A DNA stretch of 23,265 nt from Dehalococcoidia bacterium (GTDB taxonomy: Bacteria; Chloroflexota; Dehalococcoidia; Dehalococcoidales; UBA1222): assembly GCA_009783135.1 (NCBI GenBank), contig WRHS01000012.1, positions 1-23,265 of the forward strand, read 5' to 3'. A program made the translations under genes and the position numbers. Shown here in pieces: positions 7,389 through 14,467 of the stretch. Position 1 is the stretch's first letter. Every line of letters starts with the position of its first letter. The notes beneath the pieces are model-generated. The model saw nothing but the letters and a program-made list of their open reading frames with translations, was not told the DNA's origin and did not search any database.

Positions 7389-7622
7389 CTAAACAGCACC
7401 GCAAGAGTTGCAGGAGGAAGAATGGCATCCGTTGCAGGATGAGCCGCCTATGGGAGCAGTGAATCCTGTATCGTCTTTTGCTAGGCAGGAGAAGCGTGAG
7501 ATAACCCGTTCGGAAAGTCGCCCGCATTTTGGACAGTCGGCTTTCTCGCCCGACTGGCTAATAGGGCGTAATATCTCGAACCTTGATTTGCATGACGGAC
7601 AATTAAATTCGTAAATAGGCAT
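7389..7622 (-). CDS. FmdB-family zinc-ribbon protein
   Basis: 77 residues. MPIYEFNCPSCKSRFEI at the N terminus and DCPKCGRLSERVIS around residue 30 give the CxxC-CxxC zinc knuckle of the FmdB/CxxC_CXXC_SSSS regulatory-protein family. The C terminus is Ser/Cys-rich (SSCNGCHSSSCNSCGA) and typical. The role is unknown; members are proposed regulators. A promoter TTGACT-N17-TAAAAT ends 15 bases before the ATG, leaving a leader of about 8 nt and no Shine-Dalgarno. Confidence 0.88.
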   Translation of the reverse strand: MPIYEFNCPSCKSRFEILRPISQSGEKADCPKCGRLSERVISRFSCLAKDDTGFTAPIGGSSCNGCHSSSCNSCGAV

Positions 7623-7637
7623 AGGTTTACGCCGGAT

Positions 7638-7666
7638 ATTTTATGTTATGGTTTTGTCTTAGTCAA
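7638..7666 (-). promoter_or_regulatory. Promoter of the FmdB-type gene
   Basis: TTGACT (7666-7661), a 17-base spacer, and TAAAAT (7643-7638) on the minus strand. The predicted start is around 7631, only about 8 nt before the ATG. Confidence 0.6.
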
Positions 7667-7786
7667 ACCTAAATGGAGATATTAGCGCAATTCGCAAATC
7701 ATGGTATGCTTGATTTAATAAATTGGTTAAGAGCCTAGGTGCGCATCACTTTTGCGTGATAAGAAGTACTCTAAGGGAGTGGAAAT

Positions 7787-8452
7787 GTGAATGGCTTTGG
7801 ATTAACAAATGTGGAATTGCGAACGGAACGGCCAGCGGATTATTGTGCGGCTGAAAACATGACGCGAGAGGCATTTTGGAATTTCTATTCTCCGGGATGT
7901 AATGAGCACTATCTGTTGCATATTATGCGCGACTGTTCGGCTTTTGTGCCTGAGCTGGATATTGTTGCGGTGCACGATGGCAAGATTATCGGAAATATAA
8001 TATACACAAAAGCTGTCATTGCAGGTGATGACGGCGTAGAACATGGGGTGTTAGGCATGGGGCCGATTGCGGTTTTGCCTGAATACCAGAACAAAGGCGT
8101 CGGTGGCAAATTGATTGCTTACACAAAAAATCTTGCACGCGACATGGGTTACCCTGCCATACTCCTTTATGGCGATCCGGATTATTATTGCCGACACGGG
8201 TTTGTTCCTGCCGAGCAATTTGGTATTCGTACAGCAGACAATATGTATGCGGTGGCACATCAGGTATGTGAACTTCGTGAAAACGTTATGTCATGTATCA
8301 CGGGGCGCTACATTGAAGACGCAGTTTACGAGCTTGATGAAACAGCTGCTGCAGAGTTTGACAAGGTTTTTGCGCAAAAAGAACGCATACTCGGTACTCT
8401 GTCGCAAAAGAGGTTTGAACAGTTGGTTTCAATGAGAAAGCCAGCAGCATGA
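7787..8452 (+). CDS. GNAT-family N-acetyltransferase
   Basis: 221 residues. The acetyl-CoA-binding motif A is visible as GPIAVLPEYQNKGVGGKLI (about residues 91-109), with the Q/RxxGxG/A core QNKGVG. It is followed by GYPAILLYGDPDYYCRHGFVPA, the usual motif B region of YhbS-like (COG3153) members. A ~50-residue C-terminal extension is poorly conserved. The GTG start at 7787 is preceded by AGGGAGTGG. The substrate is unknown. It is divergent from the FmdB-type gene. Confidence 0.88.
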   Translation: MNGFGLTNVELRTERPADYCAAENMTREAFWNFYSPGCNEHYLLHIMRDCSAFVPELDIVAVHDGKIIGNIIYTKAVIAGDDGVEHGVLGMGPIAVLPEYQNKGVGGKLIAYTKNLARDMGYPAILLYGDPDYYCRHGFVPAEQFGIRTADNMYAVAHQVCELRENVMSCITGRYIEDAVYELDETAAAEFDKVFAQKERILGTLSQKRFEQLVSMRKPAA

Positions 8453-8525
8453 AATAAACTGGCAGATTAGCGGGTCGTAGCAGACGCATTGGCCAAACAG
8501 GACATACTGTTCTTGGTTCGGTTCG

Positions 8526-8554
8526 TTGACACTGCAAAGCTTCGCCATTATAAT
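8526..8554 (+). promoter_or_regulatory. Strong promoter of tRNA-Leu/tRNA-Arg
   Basis: A consensus match: TTGACA (8526-8531), a 17-base spacer, and TATAAT (8549-8554), starting 13 bases before the first tRNA base. Confidence 0.85.
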
Positions 8555-8566
8555 TTTACAATTGTT

Positions 8567-8652
8567 GCCGAAGTGGCGGAATGGCAGACGCGCTACGTTC
8601 AGGGCGTAGTACTCGAAAGGGTGTGAGAGTTCAAATCTCTCCTTCGGCACCA
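8567..8652 (+). tRNA. tRNA-Leu (CAG)
   Basis: Class II tRNA of 86 nt with encoded CCA. Acceptor GCCGAAG/CTTCGGC; anticodon stem CTACG/CGTAG with loop TTCAGGG (anticodon CAG); a long variable arm; T arm GAGAG-TTCAAAT-CTCTC. Discriminator A, as for leucine. Confidence 0.96.
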
Positions 8653-8670
8653 TCGGCACTAATAGAACAA

Positions 8671-8748
8671 GCGCTTGTAGCTCAGTTGGATTAGAGCGCA
8701 GCCCTGCGAAGGCTGAGGTCGTGGGTTCGAGCCCCACCAAGCGCGCCA
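8671..8748 (+). tRNA. tRNA-Arg (GCG)
   Basis: Acceptor GCGCTTG/CAAGCGC, D stem GCTC/GAGC, anticodon stem CAGCC/GGCTG, T arm GTGGG-TTCGAGC-CCCAC, discriminator G, encoded CCA. The loop is CTGCGAA, so the anticodon is GCG rather than the ACG (inosine-modified) usual in bacteria. It lies 18 bases after tRNA-Leu and is probably co-transcribed. Confidence 0.94.
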
Positions 8749-8953
8749 TTCCTTTTCTGCGGTGTCATGTGAAAAAATTAACAACTTACCCAAAACACAC
8801 ATGATGTATCTTAGCTGTAGCATTATTGGCTTTCCGTCTCAATTGGTATCAAGGGATTGTTACGGCTTTGTTTAATATTGGTTTCGGTATGGTATCCCAG
8901 AAAGGCATGCAACAACTTATGAGTTGCTCCACCATTTTTGCAGGGGATTACAA

Positions 8954-10042
8954 ATGCCTGAAAAAGTCCTGATGACTCTTAGCGGAGGCGTGGATTCAGC
9001 GCTCGCAGCAGCTTTGCTTAAGCAAGCAGGATATGATTTGGTTGGTGTTACCATGCAGGTTTGCGCTTTCGAGATAGCAGCAGCCGATAAATATGCGCGT
9101 CGCGGTTGCTACGGGAGTTGCAAAACTGATGACATAGCTGATGCGCGCCGCGTAGCACAGTACCTTGGCATTCCATTCCATGTTATCGACCTATGCCGCG
9201 AATATGAAAAAGAGGTATTGGCAGAGGTTATATCTGGCTATAGCCATGGGCTTACGCCCAATCCGTGTATCTACTGTAATCCGCGCATTAAGTTTGGGGC
9301 ACTAGCGCAGTTGGCGCAAGAAGCAGGGTTACAGTTTGGGCAAATTGCCACAGGTCATTACGCCAAGGTTGAGTATGAAGCGTCATATGGGCGCTATCTG
9401 CTGAAAAAAGGGATGGATGCACAAAAGGATCAATCTTATTTCTTAAGTTTTCTCAGTCAGAAGCAACTTGGGCGGGCGATTTTTCCTTTGGGATGCTATA
9501 GCAAGCCACAGGTGCGGCGCATGGCGGGCGAGATGGGCTTGCCTGTATCAAACAAGCCGGAGAGTCAGGATTTCGTTTCTGGCGGGTATCATGCGCTTTT
9601 GGGTGGCATCGGACAACCGGGGGTGGTTATAGATGGGCATGGTCGTGAAATTGGCACGCACGATGGCATTGCGCATTATACCATTGGACAGCACAAAGGG
9701 TTGAACTTATCTGTACGTGAGAAACTTTTTGTAACAAAAATTCTGCCTGAAAAAAACACCATTGTTGTTGGTGCAGAGTCTGAGTTGTGGCAGCGTGAGT
9801 GTTTAGTACGCTGCATAAATTGGATTGCGATGGATAGTTTATCGGATGCTCTCCGTGTTGATGTCAAAATTCGCTCCAAGGCTGAATTGGCTGCGGCAAC
9901 GATTGAGCCAAAGGGTGATGGTGTGCTGGTGGTGTTTGATACTCCGCAGAAAAGTATAAGCCCTGGACAAGCGGCGGTTTTCTATCGGGGAGATGTTGTT
10001 TTGGGGGCTGGTATAATTGATGCCTTGATACACCAGCCTTAA
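8954..10042 (+). CDS. mnmA: tRNA 2-thiouridine synthase, MnmA type (non-canonical cysteines)
   Basis: 362 residues. Activates and thiolates U34 of tRNAs for Lys, Glu and Gln. The PP-loop SGGVDS is at residues 10-15; ATGHYAKV (132-139), QKDQSYFL, and HYTIGQHKGL (241-250) are family hallmarks. The first catalytic region reads NPCIYCNPRIKFG with Cys105 and Cys108 instead of a single Cys. The usual second catalytic Cys (GICFI) is absent: ESQDFVSG (203-210) has Phe207 there. An extra CYGSC (Cys52, Cys56) is present. This fits a variant that might use an Fe-S cluster. ATG 8954 has AGGGG upstream. It lies downstream of two tRNA genes. Confidence 0.9.
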   Translation: MPEKVLMTLSGGVDSALAAALLKQAGYDLVGVTMQVCAFEIAAADKYARRGCYGSCKTDDIADARRVAQYLGIPFHVIDLCREYEKEVLAEVISGYSHGLTPNPCIYCNPRIKFGALAQLAQEAGLQFGQIATGHYAKVEYEASYGRYLLKKGMDAQKDQSYFLSFLSQKQLGRAIFPLGCYSKPQVRRMAGEMGLPVSNKPESQDFVSGGYHALLGGIGQPGVVIDGHGREIGTHDGIAHYTIGQHKGLNLSVREKLFVTKILPEKNTIVVGAESELWQRECLVRCINWIAMDSLSDALRVDVKIRSKAELAAATIEPKGDGVLVVFDTPQKSISPGQAAVFYRGDVVLGAGIIDALIHQP

Positions 10043-10104
10043 ACTTGGAATTATTCTTTACTAATAAATTTTGTTGGCAACGCAGATGAAGTAGAGGGAA
10101 TTTT

Positions 10105-10698
10105 ATGCATTTGTTTCTTCAGGGACATCCGCGAATAGGCAAGTCGACTTTACTGCGAAAAGCATTGGAGCCTTTTGCTTCAAGCATCGCCGGTTTTGTA
10201 ACGCAGCGCCTTGGATGTGATGGAGAGATTATCGGTTATCGTTCTTTGAGTGTAGCTGGAGTTATGCCGCCTCTAGAAGCAGAACATGACGTCAACCAAA
10301 CTGGAATTTTTTTGTTCAAATCCAAGATAGATATCTCAGTTTTGGAAAGGACTATTCTCCAAGCTGAACAGAGCACAAAAACCCCAAAATGCAAACTTAT
10401 TCTGTTGGATGAAGTCGGTGGTGTTGAGTTAAAATCGGAAGTATTTAAGAAGGCATTACTGCGTATTTTAGGTGGAGAAAAGCCCTGTATTGGGGTTTGG
10501 AAGTCCACTCCGAACCTATCACATACCATATCTATGCTGAAATTGAGCAGCGAATATTACAATCCACATGATGGCCTTGAGCCAATGATTCAATCAAACG
10601 GAGAACTTTTGACGGTTACAGACGAAAACAAAGAAAACATACAACGGCATCTTGATATGTATGTCCAGCGGGTGCTTAGGCTAGACACTCGGGCTTAG
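10105..10698 (+). CDS. THEP1-like NTPase
   Basis: 197 residues. Walker A GHPRIGKST (residues 7-15), GFVTQRLGCDGEIIGYRSLS as in nucleoside-triphosphatase THEP1 (COG1618), and Walker B LILLDEVGGVELKSE (about 98-112). Members hydrolyse NTPs in vitro, and the cellular role is unknown. The Walker A loop is slightly divergent (HPRIGKS instead of xPGxGKT). AGAGGG precedes the ATG. It follows mnmA by 62 bases in the same direction. Its end overlaps a dyad (GACAC...GTGTC, 10684-10706). Confidence 0.75.
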   Translation: MHLFLQGHPRIGKSTLLRKALEPFASSIAGFVTQRLGCDGEIIGYRSLSVAGVMPPLEAEHDVNQTGIFLFKSKIDISVLERTILQAEQSTKTPKCKLILLDEVGGVELKSEVFKKALLRILGGEKPCIGVWKSTPNLSHTISMLKLSSEYYNPHDGLEPMIQSNGELLTVTDENKENIQRHLDMYVQRVLRLDTRA

Positions 10699-10699
10699 G

Positions 10700-10717
10700 T
10701 AGTGTCCTCATGAGTTC
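10700..10717 (+). repeat. Solo IS-end-like sequence
   Basis: TAGTGTCCTCATGAGTTC matches the reverse complement of the IS end at 101-118 in 15 of 18 positions. No transposase is nearby, so it may be a remnant or a miniature element end. Confidence 0.35.
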
Positions 10718-10855
10718 TATCCAGCACATTTATGCAAAGAATAACGCATATAATTTGCGTAGCATACAAGGACCTATTGTAGTATAGCACCCGGCAGGCT
10801 GCATAGGCTTGTCAACCATAGACATGAAGATATATTATCAAATGGTAGCGATTGT
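10718..10855. other. Intergenic stretch between the NTPase gene and the candidate RNA
   Basis: No gene seen. On the minus strand there is an extended -10-like box TGCTATACT (10789-10781) that would read towards the NTPase gene in antisense. GGCAGGCT at 10793-10800 resembles the outer stem of the neighbouring structured RNA. A 13-base string CATAGGCTTGTCA here (about 10802-10814) recurs in the argC leader (about 1423-1435). Confidence 0.3.
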
Positions 10856-10860
10856 ATTCG

Positions 10861-11001
10861 CTTGGCAGGCCCTGCCGCCAGTCCGATTACACCCAAGGCG
10901 GCACACGGAAGGGGGAGGTTATCATTTTAAGACGGGGTTGTCCGCACCCCATCACCTTGGTTTCCCCCGGCAGAACCTGCCAAGTTACGATATATTACGT
11001 A
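10861..11001 (-). ncRNA. Candidate structured non-coding RNA with its own regulated promoter
   Basis: Read on the minus strand from a predicted start near 11001. A 17-bp closing stem joins 10984-10968 with 10877-10861; its two non-Watson-Crick positions are G-U in this orientation but C-A on the other strand, which supports the minus strand as the functional one. Inside are a GGGG/CCCC plus AGGU/ACCU stem (10967-10954 with 10919-10911) and a hairpin GGGGU-N7-ACCCC (10950-10934). UGCCGCC (10903-10897) can pair with GGCGGCA (10879-10873), which competes with the inner closing stem. I match it to no riboswitch class I know. No coding frame is evident. Confidence 0.5.
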
Positions 11002-11007
11002 AGACAT

Positions 11008-11036
11008 ATGTTATACGAGATATAACGAATTGTCAA
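11008..11036 (-). promoter_or_regulatory. Promoter and dyad operator for the candidate RNA
   Basis: TTGACA (11036-11031), a 17-base spacer, and TAACAT (11013-11008) on the minus strand. A perfect dyad GTTATA-N5-TATAAC (11010-11026) covers the -10 box and spacer. The same arrangement occurs upstream of the importer operon. It lies 74 bases after the end of the binding-protein gene and faces away from it. Confidence 0.65.
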
Positions 11037-11109
11037 GAGGGTTCCATATTCAGTTGTTAAAAAATTTGAGAGTTATTCTTACAAGAAAGTTGACCTTAGT
11101 AAATAAAGG

Positions 11110-12276
11110 CTATTTCTTGCCTAGCGAATTGGCTACCAGCGCGTCATATTGTGCCTTGGTTATATCGCAGTGGTAGAACAGTTGGAAATACTCCTGCACC
11201 TCGTTGTAGACGTTGTATTGTGCCGTGTTGGGATAAAGCAATTGTGACATCCATATCATGCCTAGGTAGCGTTGAACAGAAGGCGGAGAACCCATCCAGT
11301 TGTAGGGGCCGAAAGGAACTTCGTAGTAGTTACCGTTCTTGATAGCTGTGATGGCTGCCCAGTCGCTGTTGCTTCCGACAGTACTGTATATGCTGCCTGG
11401 TGCAAAAATAATGATCTCCGGATCCCATATCATAATTTGCTCTAGATCAACAGAGTTGCCATTTCCGCTGCTGGACGGGTTGCTGACAATTGCCAGATTA
11501 TTGGACAAAATGTCAAGGATTTCGGCGTGATAAGAATTTTTGGCTATAACATTAAGCCCATCGGGTCCAGTAATATAGAGCAAATTGGCTTTGCTGTTGT
11601 TGGTGCCTAAACGGTTGGCAATGGAAATTGTGTTGCCATAGATTCTGTCGCAATACTTGGCTAAAACATCGGCTTCATCAGGCATATTGAGCAGTTCTCC
11701 AAGCATGCGGTAGCAGTTGGCCATGGTGGTTGTATAGGCATCAATATGTACAACCGGAATACTAAGTTGGCTTTGTAAAGTATCCATGTCGATAATCATG
11801 TTAGCCTTGATTTCGCCAACATCAATGAGTAACTGAGCGCCGGAGTTTGCAATGACTTCTCTGTTGAGATCGCCTGAGCCTGAGCCGGCATAGAATTGCC
11901 CCAAGACAGGCAAGTTGTAGTATTTGGAGTCAATGAATTGCTCTGCAGATGAGTCAAATCTGGATGCAAGCCCGACCAGCTTGTCAGGGCAAAGAGCAAA
12001 CAGTACGATTTGAGTCAGCGGTCCGGACATGGCGACTTTGGTGATATCGGTGGGTACTTCAACATCGCGGCCCAGCGAATCAGTAAAGACGAAAGAGGTG
12101 GGCTCTTCAGCGTTCGGATTTTTGGTTATAGTGACGGTTATGGTTTTATCTGCAAAGCATCCAGCCGTTGTACTCAACAATACCGCAGAAACGATTGTTA
12201 TCCCGATGACTTTAAGAAAACCACGTCGCGTGGCTGATTTATAGTGTTCGATTTTTCCCTTGATTAGTTTTTTCAT
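11110..12276 (-). CDS. Periplasmic-binding lipoprotein of an iron/molybdate-type ABC importer
   Basis: 388 residues. The N terminus carries a Tat motif TRRGFLKV (residues 16-23) and then a lipobox STTAGC with Cys40, so it is probably exported folded and lipid-anchored outside the membrane. The mature part has the FecB/BtuF/MolA fold pattern: RDVEVPTDITKVAMSGPL, DKLVGLASRFD, LNREVIANSGAQLLIDVGE, IMIWDPEIIIFAPG. The ligand cannot be read from sequence: Fe-chelate, cobalamin and molybdate/tungstate binders all share this fold. AGAGGA precedes the ATG. It is the last gene of the importer operon, 90 bases after the ATPase gene. Confidence 0.88.
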   Translation of the reverse strand: MKKLIKGKIEHYKSATRRGFLKVIGITIVSAVLLSTTAGCFADKTITVTITKNPNAEEPTSFVFTDSLGRDVEVPTDITKVAMSGPLTQIVLFALCPDKLVGLASRFDSSAEQFIDSKYYNLPVLGQFYAGSGSGDLNREVIANSGAQLLIDVGEIKANMIIDMDTLQSQLSIPVVHIDAYTTTMANCYRMLGELLNMPDEADVLAKYCDRIYGNTISIANRLGTNNSKANLLYITGPDGLNVIAKNSYHAEILDILSNNLAIVSNPSSSGNGNSVDLEQIMIWDPEIIIFAPGSIYSTVGSNSDWAAITAIKNGNYYEVPFGPYNWMGSPPSVQRYLGMIWMSQLLYPNTAQYNVYNEVQEYFQLFYHCDITKAQYDALVANSLGKK

Positions 12277-12366
12277 GAGTGTGCATTTCCTCTGATTTAG
12301 GTTTATTCTGTGCGGGGTTATTCATTTTGTAGGTACCATGTGCCTCTAAGTTTCATTTTAAAACAA

Positions 12367-13212
12367 TCACATCATTTCATATTCCAGACCCTCCATTAAG
12401 GTGTTTTCGGTGACCTTTTCAGGTGAATAAGAATTATTAATAACTACTTTTGGAACACATATACGTACGTTGTCGTTATACAAACTTGCCACTTCAATGT
12501 CAGTTGCGTACAGTTTTTGCATCAAATCTTCAGTGGCCACATCAGTTGGTGCCCCACAAGCCAGTACGTGGCCGTCCTTTAAGGCCAGAACGCTGTCGGA
12601 GAACATGAAAGTTTGATCAGGGTTGTGAGTGGCCTGCATTACGGTGTAGCCTAGGTGTGCCAGCTTTTTAATTTGAGTTAACACCAATAATTGATTTCCA
12701 AAATCCAAATTTGCAACCGGTTCATCCAATATTAAAACTTTGGTTTGCTGTGCTAGCGCACGGGCAATGATGGTAAGTTGGCGCTCACCACCGCTGATGC
12801 GCGTATAGGCACGATCGCGCAGATGAGCAATGCCCAACTGGTCTAGAGCCTCCTCTACTAACAGAAGTTGTTTCTTGCCAGGTGTTGAAATAGAGGAAAT
12901 ATGCGATGATGTTCCCATCAACACCATGTCAGAAACGCTGAAATTAAAAGAGGGGTAATTGCTCTGAGGTACATATGCTATCAAGCGTGCCCTTTGCTGG
13001 ATGCTTAACCCCCGTATATCATGTCCGCCAATTAGAATGCTCCCGCGGTAGTTTGAATAAAGACCTAATATGCAGTGAAAAAGAGTGCTTTTACCGACGC
13101 CATTCGGGCCGATAACCGAAAGAAGTTCCCCCGGTTGCGCCGTGACATTTACACCATCTAACACGGTGCGATTGCCGTAGCTGAAGCAAAGGTCCCGTAC
13201 TTCAATGCTCAA
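12367..13212 (-). CDS. ABC importer ATPase (FecE/BtuD/MolC type)
   Basis: 281 residues. Walker A GPNGVGKST (35-43), Q loop AYVPQ (79-83), signature SGGERQ (140-145), Walker B LILDEP (160-165), D loop NLD and switch His196 are all present. The order and spacing match importers of the iron-chelate/vitamin B12 type. A C-terminal extension of about 40 residues after the usual end (VASLYNDNVRICVPKVVIN) is unassigned. The start is TTG at 13212, with AGGAGGAAT upstream; it overlaps the permease stop by four bases (TTGA), so the two are coupled. Confidence 0.93.
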   Translation of the reverse strand: MSIEVRDLCFSYGNRTVLDGVNVTAQPGELLSVIGPNGVGKSTLFHCILGLYSNYRGSILIGGHDIRGLSIQQRARLIAYVPQSNYPSFNFSVSDMVLMGTSSHISSISTPGKKQLLLVEEALDQLGIAHLRDRAYTRISGGERQLTIIARALAQQTKVLILDEPVANLDFGNQLLVLTQIKKLAHLGYTVMQATHNPDQTFMFSDSVLALKDGHVLACGAPTDVATEDLMQKLYATDIEVASLYNDNVRICVPKVVINNSYSPEKVTENTLMEGLEYEMM

Positions 13213-14285
13213 AGGGATTCCTCCTTACGTGTGATGAGATAAACAAAGAATGGAGCCCCGATAAAAGCTGTGAGTATGCCAATAGGAATTTCTGTTTCCG
13301 TCAGGTTGCGCGATATATTATCCACCAGTAGCAGAAAAGAGGCCCCGAAGAGCATCGATGCTGGCATAAGATATTTGAAGTTGTTTCCAACCAAGCGACG
13401 CGCCAGATGAGGGACGACGAGCCCAACCCAACCAATCATTCCGGTAACGGCGACACTGGCGGCGGTAAGCAATGTGGCCAAAACGATGATTATGATACGA
13501 AAACGGCTTGCGTTAATCCCCATGGTTTTTGCCTCTTCATCTCCAAGCGTTAGGACATTGATGCGCCATCGCAGCATAAGCAATGGTAGTAGCCCGATGG
13601 ACATGGGGATTAATGCCAGTAGGAGTTTGTTGTTTGTTGCGCCGTTGAGGCTGCCCATCAGCCAATAGGTGATATTAGGGAGTTGGTTGCTTGTGTCAGC
13701 AATCAATTTGATATATGAAATACCCGCAGAAAATAGCGAGCCGACCATAATTCCAGCCAGAATAAGACCGATTACTTGTTTGCCGCGCGTCTTATGGCTG
13801 ATAAGAAACACCAATGCCACAGTGAGTAATCCAAAAACGAAAGCGGACAGCATAATTGTCATGCTGGATTGTCCTGTAAATATCGCCAATGCTGCGCCGA
13901 AAGCTGCCCCTGCGGCAGCCCCGAGTATATCAGGGGCTGCCATGGGATTTTGGAAAACGCCTTGGTAAGATGCTCCTGCAGCTGACAAGGAACAACCGAC
14001 AAGGCTTGCCAGCATTATTCGAGGGAAGCGAACTCTTAATACTATACTCTCCATCTGGTCGGACCATGTCTTTTCGATATTGAGAAACACGACGTCGATA
14101 TGTAAAATATTACGAAATAAATCTTGAATAGTTCGGGATATTTGCGAAATGGTAATTTTGAAAAGGTCAGGAGGCGAAATAGGATAACGCCCCCAGAAAA
14201 ATGAGAGAATAATTATTGCCACAAGCAAAATACCCAACCCCAACACTACAACAGAACCATTAAGACGCCCTTTTTCTTCTGGCAT
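13209..14285 (-). CDS. ABC importer permease (FecCD/BtuC/MolB family)
   Basis: 358 residues with about ten membrane helices. Hallmarks are RFPRIMLASLVGCSLSAAGASYQGVFQNPMAAPDILG (around residues 85-122), WLMGSLNG, and near the C terminus GMIGWVGLVVPHLARRLVGNNFKYLMPAS, the coupling region facing the ATPase. There is one gene only, so a homodimer is expected. It is the first gene of the three-gene importer operon; the promoter with its dyad operator lies 69 to 97 bases upstream. An unusually long soluble loop of about 50 residues lies between the first two helices (residues 35-80). Confidence 0.93.
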   Translation of the reverse strand: MPEEKGRLNGSVVVLGLGILLVAIIILSFFWGRYPISPPDLFKITISQISRTIQDLFRNILHIDVVFLNIEKTWSDQMESIVLRVRFPRIMLASLVGCSLSAAGASYQGVFQNPMAAPDILGAAAGAAFGAALAIFTGQSSMTIMLSAFVFGLLTVALVFLISHKTRGKQVIGLILAGIMVGSLFSAGISYIKLIADTSNQLPNITYWLMGSLNGATNNKLLLALIPMSIGLLPLLMLRWRINVLTLGDEEAKTMGINASRFRIIIIVLATLLTAASVAVTGMIGWVGLVVPHLARRLVGNNFKYLMPASMLFGASFLLLVDNISRNLTETEIPIGILTAFIGAPFFVYLITRKEESL

Positions 14286-14353
14286 AGCCGATATCCTTAT
14301 TTATTATTCGCTGAAGCGCAGATTATGCTAAAGCAATATATCATTAAGAATAT

Positions 14354-14382
14354 ATATTATGCGAGATATAATGCTTTGTCAA
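14354..14382 (-). promoter_or_regulatory. Promoter and dyad operator of the importer operon
   Basis: TTGACA (14382-14377), 17-base spacer, TAATAT (14359-14354). The dyad ATTAT-N7-ATAAT (14356-14372) sits at exactly the same offset from the -10 box as at 11010-11026 and shares the core TTATrCGAGATATAA with it. Binding here would block RNA polymerase, so repression is expected. Confidence 0.72.
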
Positions 14383-14467
14383 TAGCGCATATCAGATAAA
14401 ACACGACTAATTAAAACGGCTGGATGGTAACCGCAGTGAGTATCTGCAGGCTATTTTGCATAATTTG

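Noticed and set aside
7255..7527. 90-codon minus-strand frame after the FmdB-type gene
   Set aside because: It mostly overlaps FmdB in another frame and has no start or ribosome site for the non-overlapping part.
8429..8749. 106-codon minus-strand frame over the two tRNAs
   Set aside because: Its text (MARLVGLEPTTSAF..., VPKERFELSHPFEY) is the familiar artefact of translating antisense tRNA genes.
10774..10789. Minus-strand extended -10 box TGCTATACT
   Set aside because: It has no good -35 and leads only into the antisense of the NTPase gene. It is kept as a note within the intergenic entry, not as a promoter.
10861..10984. Cobalamin or Moco riboswitch
   Set aside because: The B12 core (GCCACTG) and the conserved Moco segments known to me are absent. 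CCTGCC occurs, but only as part of the closing stem, and no gene lies downstream.
10809..11060. 83-codon plus-strand frame across the candidate RNA
   Set aside because: It has no ribosome site, its composition follows the palindromic RNA structure, and the regulated promoter is on the other strand.
12010..12244. Plus-strand frames over the binding-protein gene start
   Set aside because: They are antisense to the Tat signal and lipobox region, which are clearly coding.
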